Below, one piece after another: positions 1 to 8,792 of a DNA stretch of 38,969 nucleotides; position 1 is the first letter of the stretch, and each line of letters begins with the position of its first letter. The notes under the pieces are model-generated. The model did not search any database. It had not been told where the DNA came from and saw only the letters and a program-made list of their open reading frames with translations. Location of the stretch: contig NZ_MASS01000041.1 of assembly GCF_001707885.1 (NCBI RefSeq), positions 1 through 38,969 of the forward strand, written 5' to 3'. Position numbers and translations under genes: made by a program. Source of the DNA: Desulfosporosinus cupriresistens (GTDB taxonomy: Bacteria > Bacillota > Desulfitobacteriia > Desulfitobacteriales > Desulfitobacteriaceae).

Positions 1-176
1 GAATATTCCTGTTTAATTAGCAAATTTTACAACTAATAAACCCGAAACGCCCAAATCGCTCCGGTGGGTACGTTTTATCAAGCTAGATCAATGGAGTGGA
101 GAAGTCAAATTTTATCACTAATCTAATGACCCCAGTCAAATTTGCTATTATAATAAGGAAAAGCTAAACGTTCGAA

Positions 177-779
177 ATGGGGTTGAATAGTTTGAAGGCC
201 TTTATTGCTCCGCCAGCAAAGATACCATTTTACTTAAAAATAGGGATTTGGATCTCAAAACGTGTTACGGGTAAAGACCTTCTCCCTCCTAAACTTCTTG
301 CGTGGTATCCAAAAACTGCAATAAGTTCTGGAATTCTTGAGTCACTTGTGGCAAATGGTAAAAAAGACTTGGACAAGCGCATCCTAAAATTAGTCCGAAT
401 ACAATCTTCATTTGCTGTTTCATGCCCGTTCTGTGTTGACATGAACACTTTCGAATTTGAAAAGGTTGGAATAACTGAGGTAGAGATGTCAAGCATCCAA
501 AGGCTTATAGATATCAATGAGGTTCAAACTTTTTCTATCCGGGAAAAAATCGCAATGGAATATGCGAGTTGTATATCCAAAAGCCCAATCTCTATTCCTT
601 CCACTCTCGTTCAAGAATTGAAAAAGAACTTCTCTGAACGGGAGATCGTAATACTTGCTGCTACAGTGGCACAAGTCAATTATTGGGCGAGATTGCTCCA
701 AGGCCTGGGGGTTCCTCCAGCAGGCTTTTCGGATAAATGTAATCTTAAATCATTTAGTTCTGATATAGCATCCTCCTAA
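177..779 (+). CDS. Carboxymuconolactone decarboxylase/AhpD-like protein
   Basis: A 200 aa soluble helical protein. Residues 77-90 carry the AhpD-type core S-x(4)-CPFC (Cys83 and Cys86) followed by Asp88, and the C-terminal half has the family's REKIAMEYA and ILAATVAQVNYWARL helices. AhpD-like proteins use the CxxC pair as a thiol or peroxide-reducing redox centre; the substrate of this one cannot be told. The third active-site position, usually His three residues after the second Cys, is Asn here. The start is the ATG at 177, preceded by a purine-rich AAGGAAAA about 12 nt upstream. It stands alone, with repeat-like sequence on both sides. Family call is good, function open. Confidence 0.75.
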   Translation: MGLNSLKAFIAPPAKIPFYLKIGIWISKRVTGKDLLPPKLLAWYPKTAISSGILESLVANGKKDLDKRILKLVRIQSSFAVSCPFCVDMNTFEFEKVGITEVEMSSIQRLIDINEVQTFSIREKIAMEYASCISKSPISIPSTLVQELKKNFSEREIVILAATVAQVNYWARLLQGLGVPPAGFSDKCNLKSFSSDIASS

Positions 780-965
780 ATACTTCCTTAACGAGTTTTG
801 CTAATTTTACAACCCACCCCCAACGCTCCCGGGAGGTAATTCAAGCTCGATGAAGTGTGCGGGATAAGTCAGCTAGGTTGTTTTATTTTAATGGTCAAGA
901 AAAGCAATATAACAAACGCCCAAATCGCACCGAAAGTCATTATAATGATTCTTGCCACTCAAATA

Positions 966-1514
966 TTACTTAATAAGCCGACCATTAACAAACATTTCCG
1001 TATTCAGATTTACTAACTTTGAATATATTGAATGTTTCTCTTGATTGGTAATGGTTTCTACCGTGTATTCTTTAATCGTTTTAAGCAAATTAACTGAGTG
1101 TACGACTTTTGTGTTTGTTTTTTCTTTTATAGCAACATTATCAGGAAATACAATAATAGGTATTATGTTTATCAGTTGATATTCTGCTAAGCTTTGCCTT
1201 AGAGCCTGAGTATGCACAAAATCATCTCCCAAAGCCCAACGTTTATAATTATTTGTCTCAACTATAAATACTCCGTAGTTTGAAATTACAATATGATCAA
1301 TTTGGAATACCTTCCCTATTCGAGGTATCGTCCCATCAATTCTCAATATTTGATTATCAATTACTTTGTATTTTGTAGAATCTAATTCTCTTAACAAGAC
1401 TGAAATCGTTTTTTCATCTATATTATCTTTTACTTTAACCCTATATAATAGATAAATTAAAACAACTGGGACAAATAGCCAAAAATACCATAGATCCAAA
1501 ATTGCTTCAGTCAA
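966..1514 (-). CDS. NERD-domain membrane-anchored protein
   Basis: A 182 aa protein with one N-terminal membrane helix (residues about 7-25) followed by a NERD (nuclease-related) domain at about residues 35-135. The motif QIDHIVISNYGVFIVET contains the conserved Asp73 and Glu86. NERD domains belong to the restriction-endonuclease-like fold with a D...ExK catalytic triad. Here the third position reads E-T-N, so the catalytic Lys is replaced by Asn88 and nuclease activity is doubtful. It probably faces the cytoplasm, anchored by its N-terminus. It is a single gene with no operon partner. Confidence 0.75.
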   Translation of the reverse strand: MTEAILDLWYFWLFVPVVLIYLLYRVKVKDNIDEKTISVLLRELDSTKYKVIDNQILRIDGTIPRIGKVFQIDHIVISNYGVFIVETNNYKRWALGDDFVHTQALRQSLAEYQLINIIPIIVFPDNVAIKEKTNTKVVHSVNLLKTIKEYTVETITNQEKHSIYSKLVNLNTEMFVNGRLIK

Positions 1515-1855
1515 TTGTATTTCCTCCCCTTATCTTTACCTCTTACGAATTAGCATTATCTTTTTGGCAAATTTAATAGGTAAATTTACATACTTAAAAA
1601 ACACAAAAACACCCAAATCGCTCTGGTAAGAAAAGACTCAGTATACAGTACTTAACTGCTATCTAGGCTCTATCAAGGCGGCTATCTCAAACTTTCTTGT
1701 GCTTAGCAAGTCGCAAATGGCGAGGTCATGGGATACTGGGGATGCGACTAAAAATAAATGTTTTAGCTCTATTACATCGAATAGTTGAAAAAACTTAATA
1801 TTCTAGCAGAAAATTAAATGCCCTGCTAAGTTGATTTTTACTTTTGATGGTTTCC
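1515..1855. other. Intergenic region holding dispersed repeat copy A
   Basis: No gene is supported here. Positions about 1633-1744 are one copy of the dispersed intergenic repeat that also occurs near 2416 and 10795. The rest is AT-rich spacer upstream of the NERD gene. Confidence 0.5.
1633..1744. repeat. Dispersed intergenic repeat, copy A
   Basis: About 110 bp that aligns with copies near 2416-2518 and 10795-10905. Shared blocks are GACTCAGTA, GTACTTAACTGCT, CTAGGCT, TATCAAGGCGGCTAT, CTTAGCAAG, CGCAA and GGGATACTGGGGATG. The copies are diverged, with small indels, and carry no open frame. By eye only. Confidence 0.6.
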
Positions 1856-2326
1856 TTAACCTTGACCAATATCATCTATTAACCACGGTGCATCATCACT
1901 TTCTTTAATCAAAGTAAAATATTCATTTTTAATTCCACTTGACCATGGTGGAGTATCTTTGCTATATAGAGATACATAAGTAACTTTGTACGACACAACA
2001 TTTTTCTCTTTAACTCCGTTAACTTTCCCACGACCATATATTAAATAAGAATTAGTCATGTTCATATCGTCATTTCCAATACTTCCAAGCTTTATAAATA
2101 TTAGATTCTCAAAACCAAAAACTACGTTAGATCGGTCATGCCACCTAGTTAATGTGGATAACAACCCCTGCCTATTTTTCTCATTGTAGAATTTAAAACA
2201 GTTTTCTATTACTTGTTTTGGTTGTGATGAATTATTAGTGTTAATAGGAACGCTTTCGATGTCACATCTCATTAAAGTAAAAATAATTAGACTTATAAGT
2301 CCAAGGATTATTAAAGTTCTTTTCAA
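1856..2326 (-). CDS. Small lipoprotein, DUF4829-like
   Basis: A 156 aa exported protein. Residues 1-20 form a hydrophobic signal ending LIIFTLMRC, with Cys21 as the probable lipidation site, although the lipobox is weak. The mature part begins with a helix typical of NTF2-like folds (VIENCFKFYNEKNRQGLLSTL) and ends WLIDDIGQG, the usual ending of Firmicute DUF4829 proteins. Those are cell-surface proteins of unknown function. The start ATG has an AGGGGCTG-type ribosome binding site. It lies between two repeat copies and is followed on the same strand by an unrelated gene. Confidence 0.6.
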   Translation of the reverse strand: MKRTLIILGLISLIIFTLMRCDIESVPINTNNSSQPKQVIENCFKFYNEKNRQGLLSTLTRWHDRSNVVFGFENLIFIKLGSIGNDDMNMTNSYLIYGRGKVNGVKEKNVVSYKVTYVSLYSKDTPPWSSGIKNEYFTLIKESDDAPWLIDDIGQG

Positions 2327-2415
2327 GACAGCCCCTCATCTCTAAGCTAGTTTGATTACTTATACAATACCAACCCGACCTTCAAAAGGGTCCTTCCTTA
2401 GGAAGCGGGGAAAAT

Positions 2416-2518
2416 CGATTCAGTACTAGTACTTGACAGGTTGGCTAGGCTTATCAAGGCGACTTCCTGAACTTGGCAAGGCGCAACCGGTGGGGTGATT
2501 GGGCATTGGGAATGTTGT
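2416..2518. repeat. Dispersed intergenic repeat, copy B
   Basis: Second copy of the repeat, with blocks ATTCAGTACT, AGTACTTGACAGG, TTGGCTAGGC, TTATCAAGGCGACT, TGAACTTGGCAAGGCGCAA and GTGATTGGGCATTGGG. It is closer to copy C than to copy A in its second half. It lies upstream of the lipoprotein gene at 1856-2326. Confidence 0.6.
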
Positions 2519-2566
2519 GGCCGGAATTTTATGCACTACCGTAATTAATCGAATATTTTGTTATGT

Positions 2567-3058
2567 TTAGTGCGATTTTATAATACCCTTCAAGTTTGAA
2601 GGTAAATTATTATAAAAATCTTTAATATGTTCAAATTTGTCTACCTTTACATCCCCTTGGTCCGGACCAACTTTCATAGTAACCTGATCAATACCGATAA
2701 TGTCGTGGGGACCAACAAATGGTTGTACTTCAAATCTAATTGTTATCGGAAATGTATGGTAACCATTTGGTCTTGTTATATCTAGTATCTTAATTAAGTC
2801 AAATGAATAGTTTGGTGAAGTATTTAAATATTGATTATAATAATTATCTAATGCCTTTTGAATATAAGGATTTAGAAGGGCAATTATACCATCTTGATAT
2901 ATTTCATCACTTGAAACTTTGCTCGGGGAATTATTTTCCGAAGAATTAATAGAATTATTTTTAGTGTCAGTAACTTGAGTATTTGACTTAATGCTACAGC
3001 CTAAAATAATTCCAATTAATAACCAACACAAAGTAACTATTAATAGTATTTTTTTCAA
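2567..3058 (-). CDS. Lipoprotein, DUF3888-like
   Basis: A 163 aa protein with a clear lipoprotein signal (LLIVTLCWLLIGIILGC, lipidated Cys21) and then a Ser/Asn-rich linker to about residue 52. The folded part (about 56-160) starts YQDGIIALLNPYIQKALDNYY and contains the hydrophobic strands and the VGPHDIIGIDQVTMKV segment seen in Bacillus and Clostridium DUF3888 proteins, whose function is unknown. The ATG start is preceded by GAGGTG. It is a single gene, probably anchored on the outer face of the membrane. Confidence 0.6.
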   Translation of the reverse strand: MKKILLIVTLCWLLIGIILGCSIKSNTQVTDTKNNSINSSENNSPSKVSSDEIYQDGIIALLNPYIQKALDNYYNQYLNTSPNYSFDLIKILDITRPNGYHTFPITIRFEVQPFVGPHDIIGIDQVTMKVGPDQGDVKVDKFEHIKDFYNNLPSNLKGIIKSH

Positions 3059-3609
3059 TAATAGACACCTCGCAGTTATGATTCCAGTTAAATATAATAT
3101 ACCGCTTACCCTCCTCCAGCTTTTGGAATGGTGAGGGATAGCGCTTAGCTATTGCGTAAAAATGTCAGTTAATCGCTTATATTCAAAGAGAAATAATGGC
3201 ATTCAGTATAACTAGAAATTGAGAAACGGGGTTCAGAGGGGGTGCAAAACTTCAGGTGTTATTGTTCTATCTCCCCCAACCTCATCCCGCTCTTCAACTA
3301 TCTCTCTTCCATGCTAATTCCTTATCCAATAACTTAGCAATATTAACTGTGGAAAAAATCACAATTAAAATATAACACCCATGTGCATCATTTCGTTACA
3401 TCCGGCATAAATTGAAACCACTGGTTTATTCATTGAATTTTGGTGGATGTGGACTGACACTGCTAGCGCACCAATATTAAGCTTATTTCAGAAAATGATT
3501 TAATTGGGACTAAATGCTTTAGCTTGCTGTTCACTAATTTGGGCAATCTCGCGAACGAACTATACAAAACTATTAATAGTTTGAGCAGATGATAGAACGG
3601 ATTCGCTCA
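3059..3609. other. Intergenic region without a supported gene
   Basis: About 550 bp between the DUF3888 lipoprotein and the tandem-repeat lipoprotein. I see no convincing frame, RNA gene or strong terminator. The 3230-3330 part has short C- and G-rich runs. Confidence 0.4.
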
Positions 3610-4416
3610 TCACTGTGCCTGCAAATCTATCGGCATAGTTACAACCACTGGAACATCAAGAGGAGTATCGTCATTGTTTACCAATTGAACAGAAAAGGTA
3701 TGCTTCCCTTCACTAACATCTTTCCATAAACGATTCAGATCAGTTGAAACAAATGATCTGTCAGTTAAGGCTGGCACTCCAGGATCGACAGGAGGATTCT
3801 CATCGAGGTAGTAAATCAAATGTCCTTCGCCTTTTCGATTAACAACTCCCATATCGTCCTTACTTATTACAAAGTTGTTTATCTTTACTGATAAGGCAAT
3901 AGTTCCGGGTCCAAGCTGAGCGCCCTCTGCTGGAGTCACTATCAGGATGTCAGGTTTTCCTGCCGGAGGACCCACATTTACTGTTTTACTGTTGATAGCC
4001 GGTGCAGGCAATGGGCTGTCGTTGTTATTAACGAGCTGAACCGAAAATGTATGCTCACCGGGAGTTACACCTTTCCAAGTATAAGAGGTATTACTTGCTA
4101 TGCCATATGTACCCGGTTTGCTGATCGCCGTATGCTCATAATACTTTGGTACCGGCACATCCATATAATAAATAATATGTCCTTTACCAGGATTATTTTG
4201 TTCTCCTTCTTGGTCGACGAGTTCAAAATTGGCGACATCTGCTGAAATCGTTACATCGCCAGCAGCTAGGCCTGCTTCCTGCGTCTTGATCGTTATTTCA
4301 GGTTTAGAAGTCGCTTGACTGCAGGCGGTTAAAACGAGAGCATTTAATAATAAGAAGAAAATCAAACTTAACCTTCTTATTAATTTCTTCGGTTTATTTT
4401 CATCCATTGTTATCAC
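3610..4416 (-). CDS. Lipoprotein with two tandem domains
   Basis: A 268 aa protein with a basic N-terminus, a hydrophobic signal and lipobox LVLTAC (Cys32). The mature part holds two copies of a domain of about 100 residues. Copy 1 (about 43-147) has GKGHIIYYMDVPVP and GEHTFSVQLVNNNDSPL; copy 2 (about 160-262) has GEGHLIYYLDENPP and GKHTFSVQLVNNDDTPL. The beta-rich repeats resemble DUF4399/DUF6130-type extracellular domains, with uncertain family assignment. It lies 33 bp downstream of the 90 aa membrane protein of the oxidase locus on the same strand, so it is probably co-transcribed and may be an extracytoplasmic accessory. The start may be GTG (4416) or the ATG three codons later. Confidence 0.65.
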   Translation of the reverse strand: MITMDENKPKKLIRRLSLIFFLLLNALVLTACSQATSKPEITIKTQEAGLAAGDVTISADVANFELVDQEGEQNNPGKGHIIYYMDVPVPKYYEHTAISKPGTYGIASNTSYTWKGVTPGEHTFSVQLVNNNDSPLPAPAINSKTVNVGPPAGKPDILIVTPAEGAQLGPGTIALSVKINNFVISKDDMGVVNRKGEGHLIYYLDENPPVDPGVPALTDRSFVSTDLNRLWKDVSEGKHTFSVQLVNNDDTPLDVPVVVTMPIDLQAQ

Positions 4417-4449
4417 TTACCCTCTTCATAATTTTATTGGTTTATTCCT

Positions 4450-4722
4450 TTAAGCAAAGATCACTAAGAACTGATGCCAGTTAACGGCAAAATAATAGAT
4501 GGTCCAAATAAACAAGAGCCCAAAACTAATCCACAGAAATTCTGTCATTCCGCCGTGACCCTCTTTGATGAGACCGCCAAATTCCTCAGAGTGGGCTTCT
4601 GTGTCTTCGACACTGTACTTACGGCCTCCAATGATGAAGAGCCAAAGGAACAGAACCGATAAAATAACGCTGGCTATGACAATCCAAAGGGACTCCCTAA
4701 AAAAGCCGACTAATTCAGGCAT
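4450..4722 (-). CDS. Small membrane protein of the cbb3 oxidase locus
   Basis: A 90 aa protein with two membrane helices (about residues 9-31 and 62-86) and an acidic connecting loop, EDTEAHSEEFGGLIKEGHGG. The size, helices and place in the operon suggest a small oxidase subunit or the membrane part of a CcoP/CcoQ-like protein without haem, but I do not recognise a named family. The ATG overlaps the end of the ccoS-like gene by 8 bp and has GAGGTG about 8 nt upstream, so translation is probably coupled. Confidence 0.65.
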   Translation of the reverse strand: MPELVGFFRESLWIVIASVILSVLFLWLFIIGGRKYSVEDTEAHSEEFGGLIKEGHGGMTEFLWISFGLLFIWTIYYFAVNWHQFLVIFA

Positions 4723-4885
4723 CTGTTTTCACCTCGCTTACAGTGTTTACATCTTCGAGCATCCGATATTTAGCTTCCTCAACATCTTTAAACTGACCGG
4801 TTCTTATACCCCAAAATAAAAATCCCATGAAAACCATTAACACACCAACACTTGTAATTGTTATACCTATCGCTGCTTCATTCAT
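4715..4885 (-). CDS. ccoS: CcoS-like cbb3 oxidase assembly protein
   Basis: A short gene of 56 aa that reads MNEAAIGITITSVGV and continues with a single membrane helix (about residues 5-26), followed by WGIRTGQFKDVEEAKYRMLE. The helix followed by a GQF(D/K)D block is the signature of CcoS/FixS, needed for cofactor insertion into cbb3 oxidases. It begins 5 bp after the stop of the large oxidase gene on the same strand and overlaps the next gene by 8 bp, so the three form a tight operon. The ATG is preceded by GAGGTAAAC inside the end of the upstream gene. Confidence 0.75.
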   Translation of the reverse strand: MNEAAIGITITSVGVLMVFMGFLFWGIRTGQFKDVEEAKYRMLEDVNTVSEVKTDA

Positions 4886-4890
4886 AATGT

Positions 4891-7740
4891 TTACCTCTTT
4901 AAATTTTGGGCAAATTCATCAGTATAGAGATGTGCCCATTTATTATTATAATTGTCTTGAGTCGAGAATCCCTGGATATAGAAGATAACCTCTGAAATTT
5001 CATCGTCGCTCAGTGCTGCCTTCCAGGGGGGCATATTTGTTGTTTCTACGCCTTCTTTCACCTTCCAGACATAACGACCATAATTTGTAAAGTCATTACC
5101 ACTTTCTGTGAAATTGGCGGGAACAGGCATTATATAGCCACCATCAGAACGGATGGATGCCGGCCCATTACCTTTCCCATCATTTCCGTGACAGGCCGCG
5201 CAGTACATATTAAAGAGCTTTTCCCCTTGAGCAAATTGTTCTTTTGTGCCTGCAATTGATGGCTTAATATTGGTCTGATCGTTAAATTTATCTCCTTCAT
5301 TATCAGAAGCGACTCCCGAAAACGTTCGTAAGGAACCGTTGACAAAACTCATTTCATAGGTATTTATCTTCCAGATAGCGTCATCACTGAGGGACCATCC
5401 CCACGGCGGCATGGCTGTACCCGGAACTCCTTCATGAACCCGCCAATTTTGATAGGCATCACTAGAAGCAGGGAAGTTTGAAATTCGCTCATGAAGATTG
5501 GCAGGATGTGCCACAGTTTCTCGACCGTAAGGTCCTTGGCCGTTTCCTGCACCACCATGACAGGACACACACTTTTGAGTATATAAGGTTTTCCCCTCAT
5601 CGACTAACGCCTGCCATTGTTTCGCGTCGGCTTCAGACCCGGTATACTCCTCTGTGTTCGAATCAAAGCTTTTCACAATCCTCAGCATCAAAGGTCTATA
5701 CGGATTTTCCTGGCTACGATATTCAAGCGGTACCAAGGGTTGAGATGAATTGAGTTCTAGGTCTTCCCCCCCCAGCGTTTGTATATAGCTGACCAGGCCA
5801 TTCCGCTCTTGATCTGATAAAAACGCAAAGGACGGCATTATAGAGCTCGGCGAAACAGCTCTAGGATCTATATAATGATCTGACAGCCAGACAGTAGGTC
5901 GTTTCCCTCCTATCTTTGCCAGATTAGGTCCTGTCCTTTCAGTACCTAATAAGTTTGGATTGGAATAATAGAAATCACCAGGTTGAGAGGCTTCCCCCAT
6001 GGCCCAGTCAAACTCCCTTGTAAACTGACTGTGACAGTAGAAACAACCATTAGCTTTATAAACTTTCTCGCCTAGTTGCTGTTCAGGGGTCAATACATGG
6101 GCAACCGGGCCATTACTCGGAGCTGCAGGTGTAAACATAGAGGGCATGCCCACAACCATAAAGGTCATAATCACAAAGCCTCCCATTCCGCCGAAAAAAA
6201 TAATCGGTAGGTTCATAGTCCGTTGACTTTTCTTACTAAATTGAGAGTGTGGTAAGGTAGTTATCGCTTGAGGTCGAACATAATTATTACTCTCAGACGG
6301 GAGAGGAGCGCTCCGTTTAATAAACGTCATAACCACGTTAATAGCCACCATATAAGCACCGACTACCACTACTCCTCCTGCGATAGCTCTAATTATATAG
6401 GGTATCCGAAGAGCAGGAAGTGTTTCGACGACGTTAATATGGACCCACCAATTGGCATTAGCTACTATGCCCGTAACTAACATTGCCCAGAAGAAAAAGA
6501 AAAATCCAGTAAAAACTGTCCACCAACTGACGTTCATTAAAGTACGACTATAGATCTGTGATTCTAATACCTCAGGCACTATCCATAACGCCAGTCCGGC
6601 AGCAAGGAAGCCAAATCCGCCTAAAAGAGCTAGATGGGCGTGCCCCACAGTCCATTGTGAGAAATGAAGGTAATCATTGAGAAACGGAACCCCTTGCATT
6701 GATCCTTGAATTGAAGTAAGGACGTAATTTATGAAACCAAATATAATAAACAAAAGGACTGGGTTGTTAATAACCTTTTTCCAAGAACCTCTCATCGTAA
6801 GAATAATATTAGTAGCAAAAGCAAGCACCGGAACCAGCATTAAGATCGTCATGACAACAGCAATCGTTTTTGCCCATTCAGGAATAGGTGCCTGCAATAG
6901 ATGATGAGCCCCTACGCCCGTATAGAAAAATGCTATACTAAAAAAGCTGATTAACGATAGTAAATGGCTGTACAGCGGTCGTTTGATTATTCTGGGAATC
7001 GCATAATAAACAGCAGGTATCCCCAGAGTGGTAAACCAGAGACCCAATACATTATGTCCATAATACCAGTTAAACATCGCATCCTGAATACCATTTAAGG
7101 CTCCTGTTGCAGGATGCCACATTACATTCCCGATGAAATAAACAATGGGAAACCAGATCATCGTTCCAGCGTAATACCAAGCACTGACATAAAGCTTTTT
7201 CTCAGTTCGGTGGACAATTGTCCCTATTACAACAATCGCCATAAGAATCAGTGTAAATTCTACAGCTACATCAATAGCCCAGGGCAGTTCAGCATATTCT
7301 CGACCCTGAGAACCACCCAGGAGGATCAATATGACCCCTATAAGTACACTTGCATTCCAAAGAATAGGCGTTAAATAGGCAAGACGGGGTTTGTAAAGTT
7401 TCACAGCAGTTAGTCGTGGTACTATATAAAACATTGCACCCAGTAGCCCAGAACTTACAAAACCAAAGAGCACTCCATTAACGTGAGCCGGTCTGATAAC
7501 CCCAAAGGTGAGCCAAGAGGCATCTCCCAGAAACGTGGGGAAAAAGAATTTAATTGCAAGAACAAACCCAAACGTCGTAAAAAAAGCAAACCATAGGACA
7601 GAAAAAAGAAACCATAATTTTACGGACCGGTCCCCTTCTTTGTGGTCAATTATCCGGTCTTCAAACTTCTGATATCTTTCTGATTGAGGATAATTATCTG
7701 ATAATTTCTCACCGATAATATCTTCTTTAATCTCCGTCAT
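4891..7740 (-). CDS. Fused cbb3-type oxidase CcoN-CcoO with two extra cytochrome c domains
   Basis: A 949 aa terminal oxidase polypeptide (quinol or cytochrome c side electrons to O2). Residues 40-475 are a 12-helix CcoN: His86 (low-spin haem), His229, His279 and His280 (CuB), and the GHAHLALLGG pair His367/His369. Tyr273 lies six residues before the HH pair, the place of the cross-linked Tyr of C-family O2 reductases, which argues against a NO reductase. A helix at about 510-536 starts the CcoO part: CFYCH at 566-570 and SIMPSF Met635. Two further cytochrome c domains follow with CVSCH (724-728, Met777) and CAACH (847-851, Met903), resembling the two-haem CcoP. The start is the ATG at 7740 because GGAGG lies just upstream of it; an in-frame ATG five codons earlier has no such site. 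The single-chain arrangement is unusual. No frameshift is seen. Confidence 0.9.
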   Translation of the reverse strand: MTEIKEDIIGEKLSDNYPQSERYQKFEDRIIDHKEGDRSVKLWFLFSVLWFAFFTTFGFVLAIKFFFPTFLGDASWLTFGVIRPAHVNGVLFGFVSSGLLGAMFYIVPRLTAVKLYKPRLAYLTPILWNASVLIGVILILLGGSQGREYAELPWAIDVAVEFTLILMAIVVIGTIVHRTEKKLYVSAWYYAGTMIWFPIVYFIGNVMWHPATGALNGIQDAMFNWYYGHNVLGLWFTTLGIPAVYYAIPRIIKRPLYSHLLSLISFFSIAFFYTGVGAHHLLQAPIPEWAKTIAVVMTILMLVPVLAFATNIILTMRGSWKKVINNPVLLFIIFGFINYVLTSIQGSMQGVPFLNDYLHFSQWTVGHAHLALLGGFGFLAAGLALWIVPEVLESQIYSRTLMNVSWWTVFTGFFFFFWAMLVTGIVANANWWVHINVVETLPALRIPYIIRAIAGGVVVVGAYMVAINVVMTFIKRSAPLPSESNNYVRPQAITTLPHSQFSKKSQRTMNLPIIFFGGMGGFVIMTFMVVGMPSMFTPAAPSNGPVAHVLTPEQQLGEKVYKANGCFYCHSQFTREFDWAMGEASQPGDFYYSNPNLLGTERTGPNLAKIGGKRPTVWLSDHYIDPRAVSPSSIMPSFAFLSDQERNGLVSYIQTLGGEDLELNSSQPLVPLEYRSQENPYRPLMLRIVKSFDSNTEEYTGSEADAKQWQALVDEGKTLYTQKCVSCHGGAGNGQGPYGRETVAHPANLHERISNFPASSDAYQNWRVHEGVPGTAMPPWGWSLSDDAIWKINTYEMSFVNGSLRTFSGVASDNEGDKFNDQTNIKPSIAGTKEQFAQGEKLFNMYCAACHGNDGKGNGPASIRSDGGYIMPVPANFTESGNDFTNYGRYVWKVKEGVETTNMPPWKAALSDDEISEVIFYIQGFSTQDNYNNKWAHLYTDEFAQNLKR

Positions 7741-8477
7741 CTTTAACCTCCACAAAATTAATTTCAGATTTAGTTCCCCTTAAATAAAGGTTACGCATGA
7801 ATAAAATAGTTTCAGTTCGCCAAGGTGCTCACCTCACCACCATTCTTTATTACTTGCGACCGCTCGCACATTGATTATAATGTAACACAAAAAAATGCCA
7901 TTATTATGACACTTTTCATTTATTAATAAATAATTTTATTCATATTTGCACGAAAATTGTCATTTAAAAAGACCTGGTGTCATAGGAAATTTCTCAAAGC
8001 CCTGATCTGTGCCTATAATTTTCCTGTTCTCTGATCAGTGTGAGGGGGGAGACTTTTTGCGACATGTTAATATTAGCACAGTTTTGTAGCAATATTTAAG
8101 CAAATTTTCTTACAACCTACCCATTTTATCATTTATTGTTCGAAAACGTAGCATTTAGGCGAACACCTATCAACCATAGCCATTCAGTCCTACTATTATC
8201 TATTACAAGCATAGACTATCATCACGTCTATAACGAATATGTATCATCACAATTAATATAAGGTATTATCATTTTAGCCAGTATTTAACAATAAGCAGTT
8301 CCTCGTAGTAAATAGCAAAGTCAAAAAGGCCCAGCGGCATTATACCTTTGAGCCTATTTCTTTACATGCGCTCTTTTCATATACCCCTATAAACCAACAC
8401 AAATCAAATTCGCGAGTGTACCTAGAATACTACTTTCGTGGTCTCAATGGAGCGAGGTGAGATTATTTAAATTTCAT
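7741..8477. other. Intergenic region upstream of the oxidase operon
   Basis: About 740 bp without a supported gene. It carries the leader and probable promoter of the oxidase operon (7874-7901) and otherwise AT-rich sequence, with the downstream end of the 104 aa gene at the right edge. Confidence 0.45.
7874..7901 (-). promoter_or_regulatory. Possible sigma-A promoter of the oxidase operon
   Basis: On the minus strand a perfect TATAAT (7874-7879) lies 16 nt after ATGGCA (7896-7901), about 130 bp before the oxidase start. The -35 is poor. A TTGAT half-site next to it hints at FNR/CRP control, but the second half is weak. Confidence 0.3.
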
Positions 8478-8792
8478 TTATAAAATCAGGTCTTGGGAAC
8501 TGGCATAATCAATCAGTGCCTCGTTTAAATCTTCGAATTTTCGGCTGATTCCCGGTGCTTCTCGCCACTGACTATGCGGAGAACGTCGATCAAATTGTTC
8601 GAAAAATTCCTGGAAGTTATCACCGTAATAATATTCTCTAAATCCTTGCAAACTCAAATGGGAAATGAAATTACAGTTAAGGTTTAAATGATTATACAAA
8701 TCCTCACAGATTAGACTGGAATCTCGCTTGTCCACAACCCGCTGAAAAGAATCCAGTACTTTGTTCTGTTGTTGCGCATCAAGAGTATACAA
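8478..8792 (-). CDS. Hypothetical protein, 104 aa
   Basis: A soluble, acidic protein that I do not recognise. Visible elements are an N-terminal helix rich in Gln and charged residues (residues 5-25), a middle part LNCNFISHLSLQGFREYYYG and a C-terminal helix FEDLNEALIDYASSQ. It has no signal peptide or metal motif. The start is TTG, reading TTG TAT ACT CTT, with AAGGGGGCG about 7 nt upstream, a strong site that supports a real gene. The next leftward genes on this strand are those of the oxidase locus, 740 bp away. Confidence 0.5.
   Translation of the reverse strand: MYTLDAQQQNKVLDSFQRVVDKRDSSLICEDLYNHLNLNCNFISHLSLQGFREYYYGDNFQEFFEQFDRRSPHSQWREAPGISRKFEDLNEALIDYASSQDLIL

Noticed and set aside
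7871..7885. Possible FNR box (TTGAT half-site)
   Set aside because: The second half does not match ATCAA; too weak to call.
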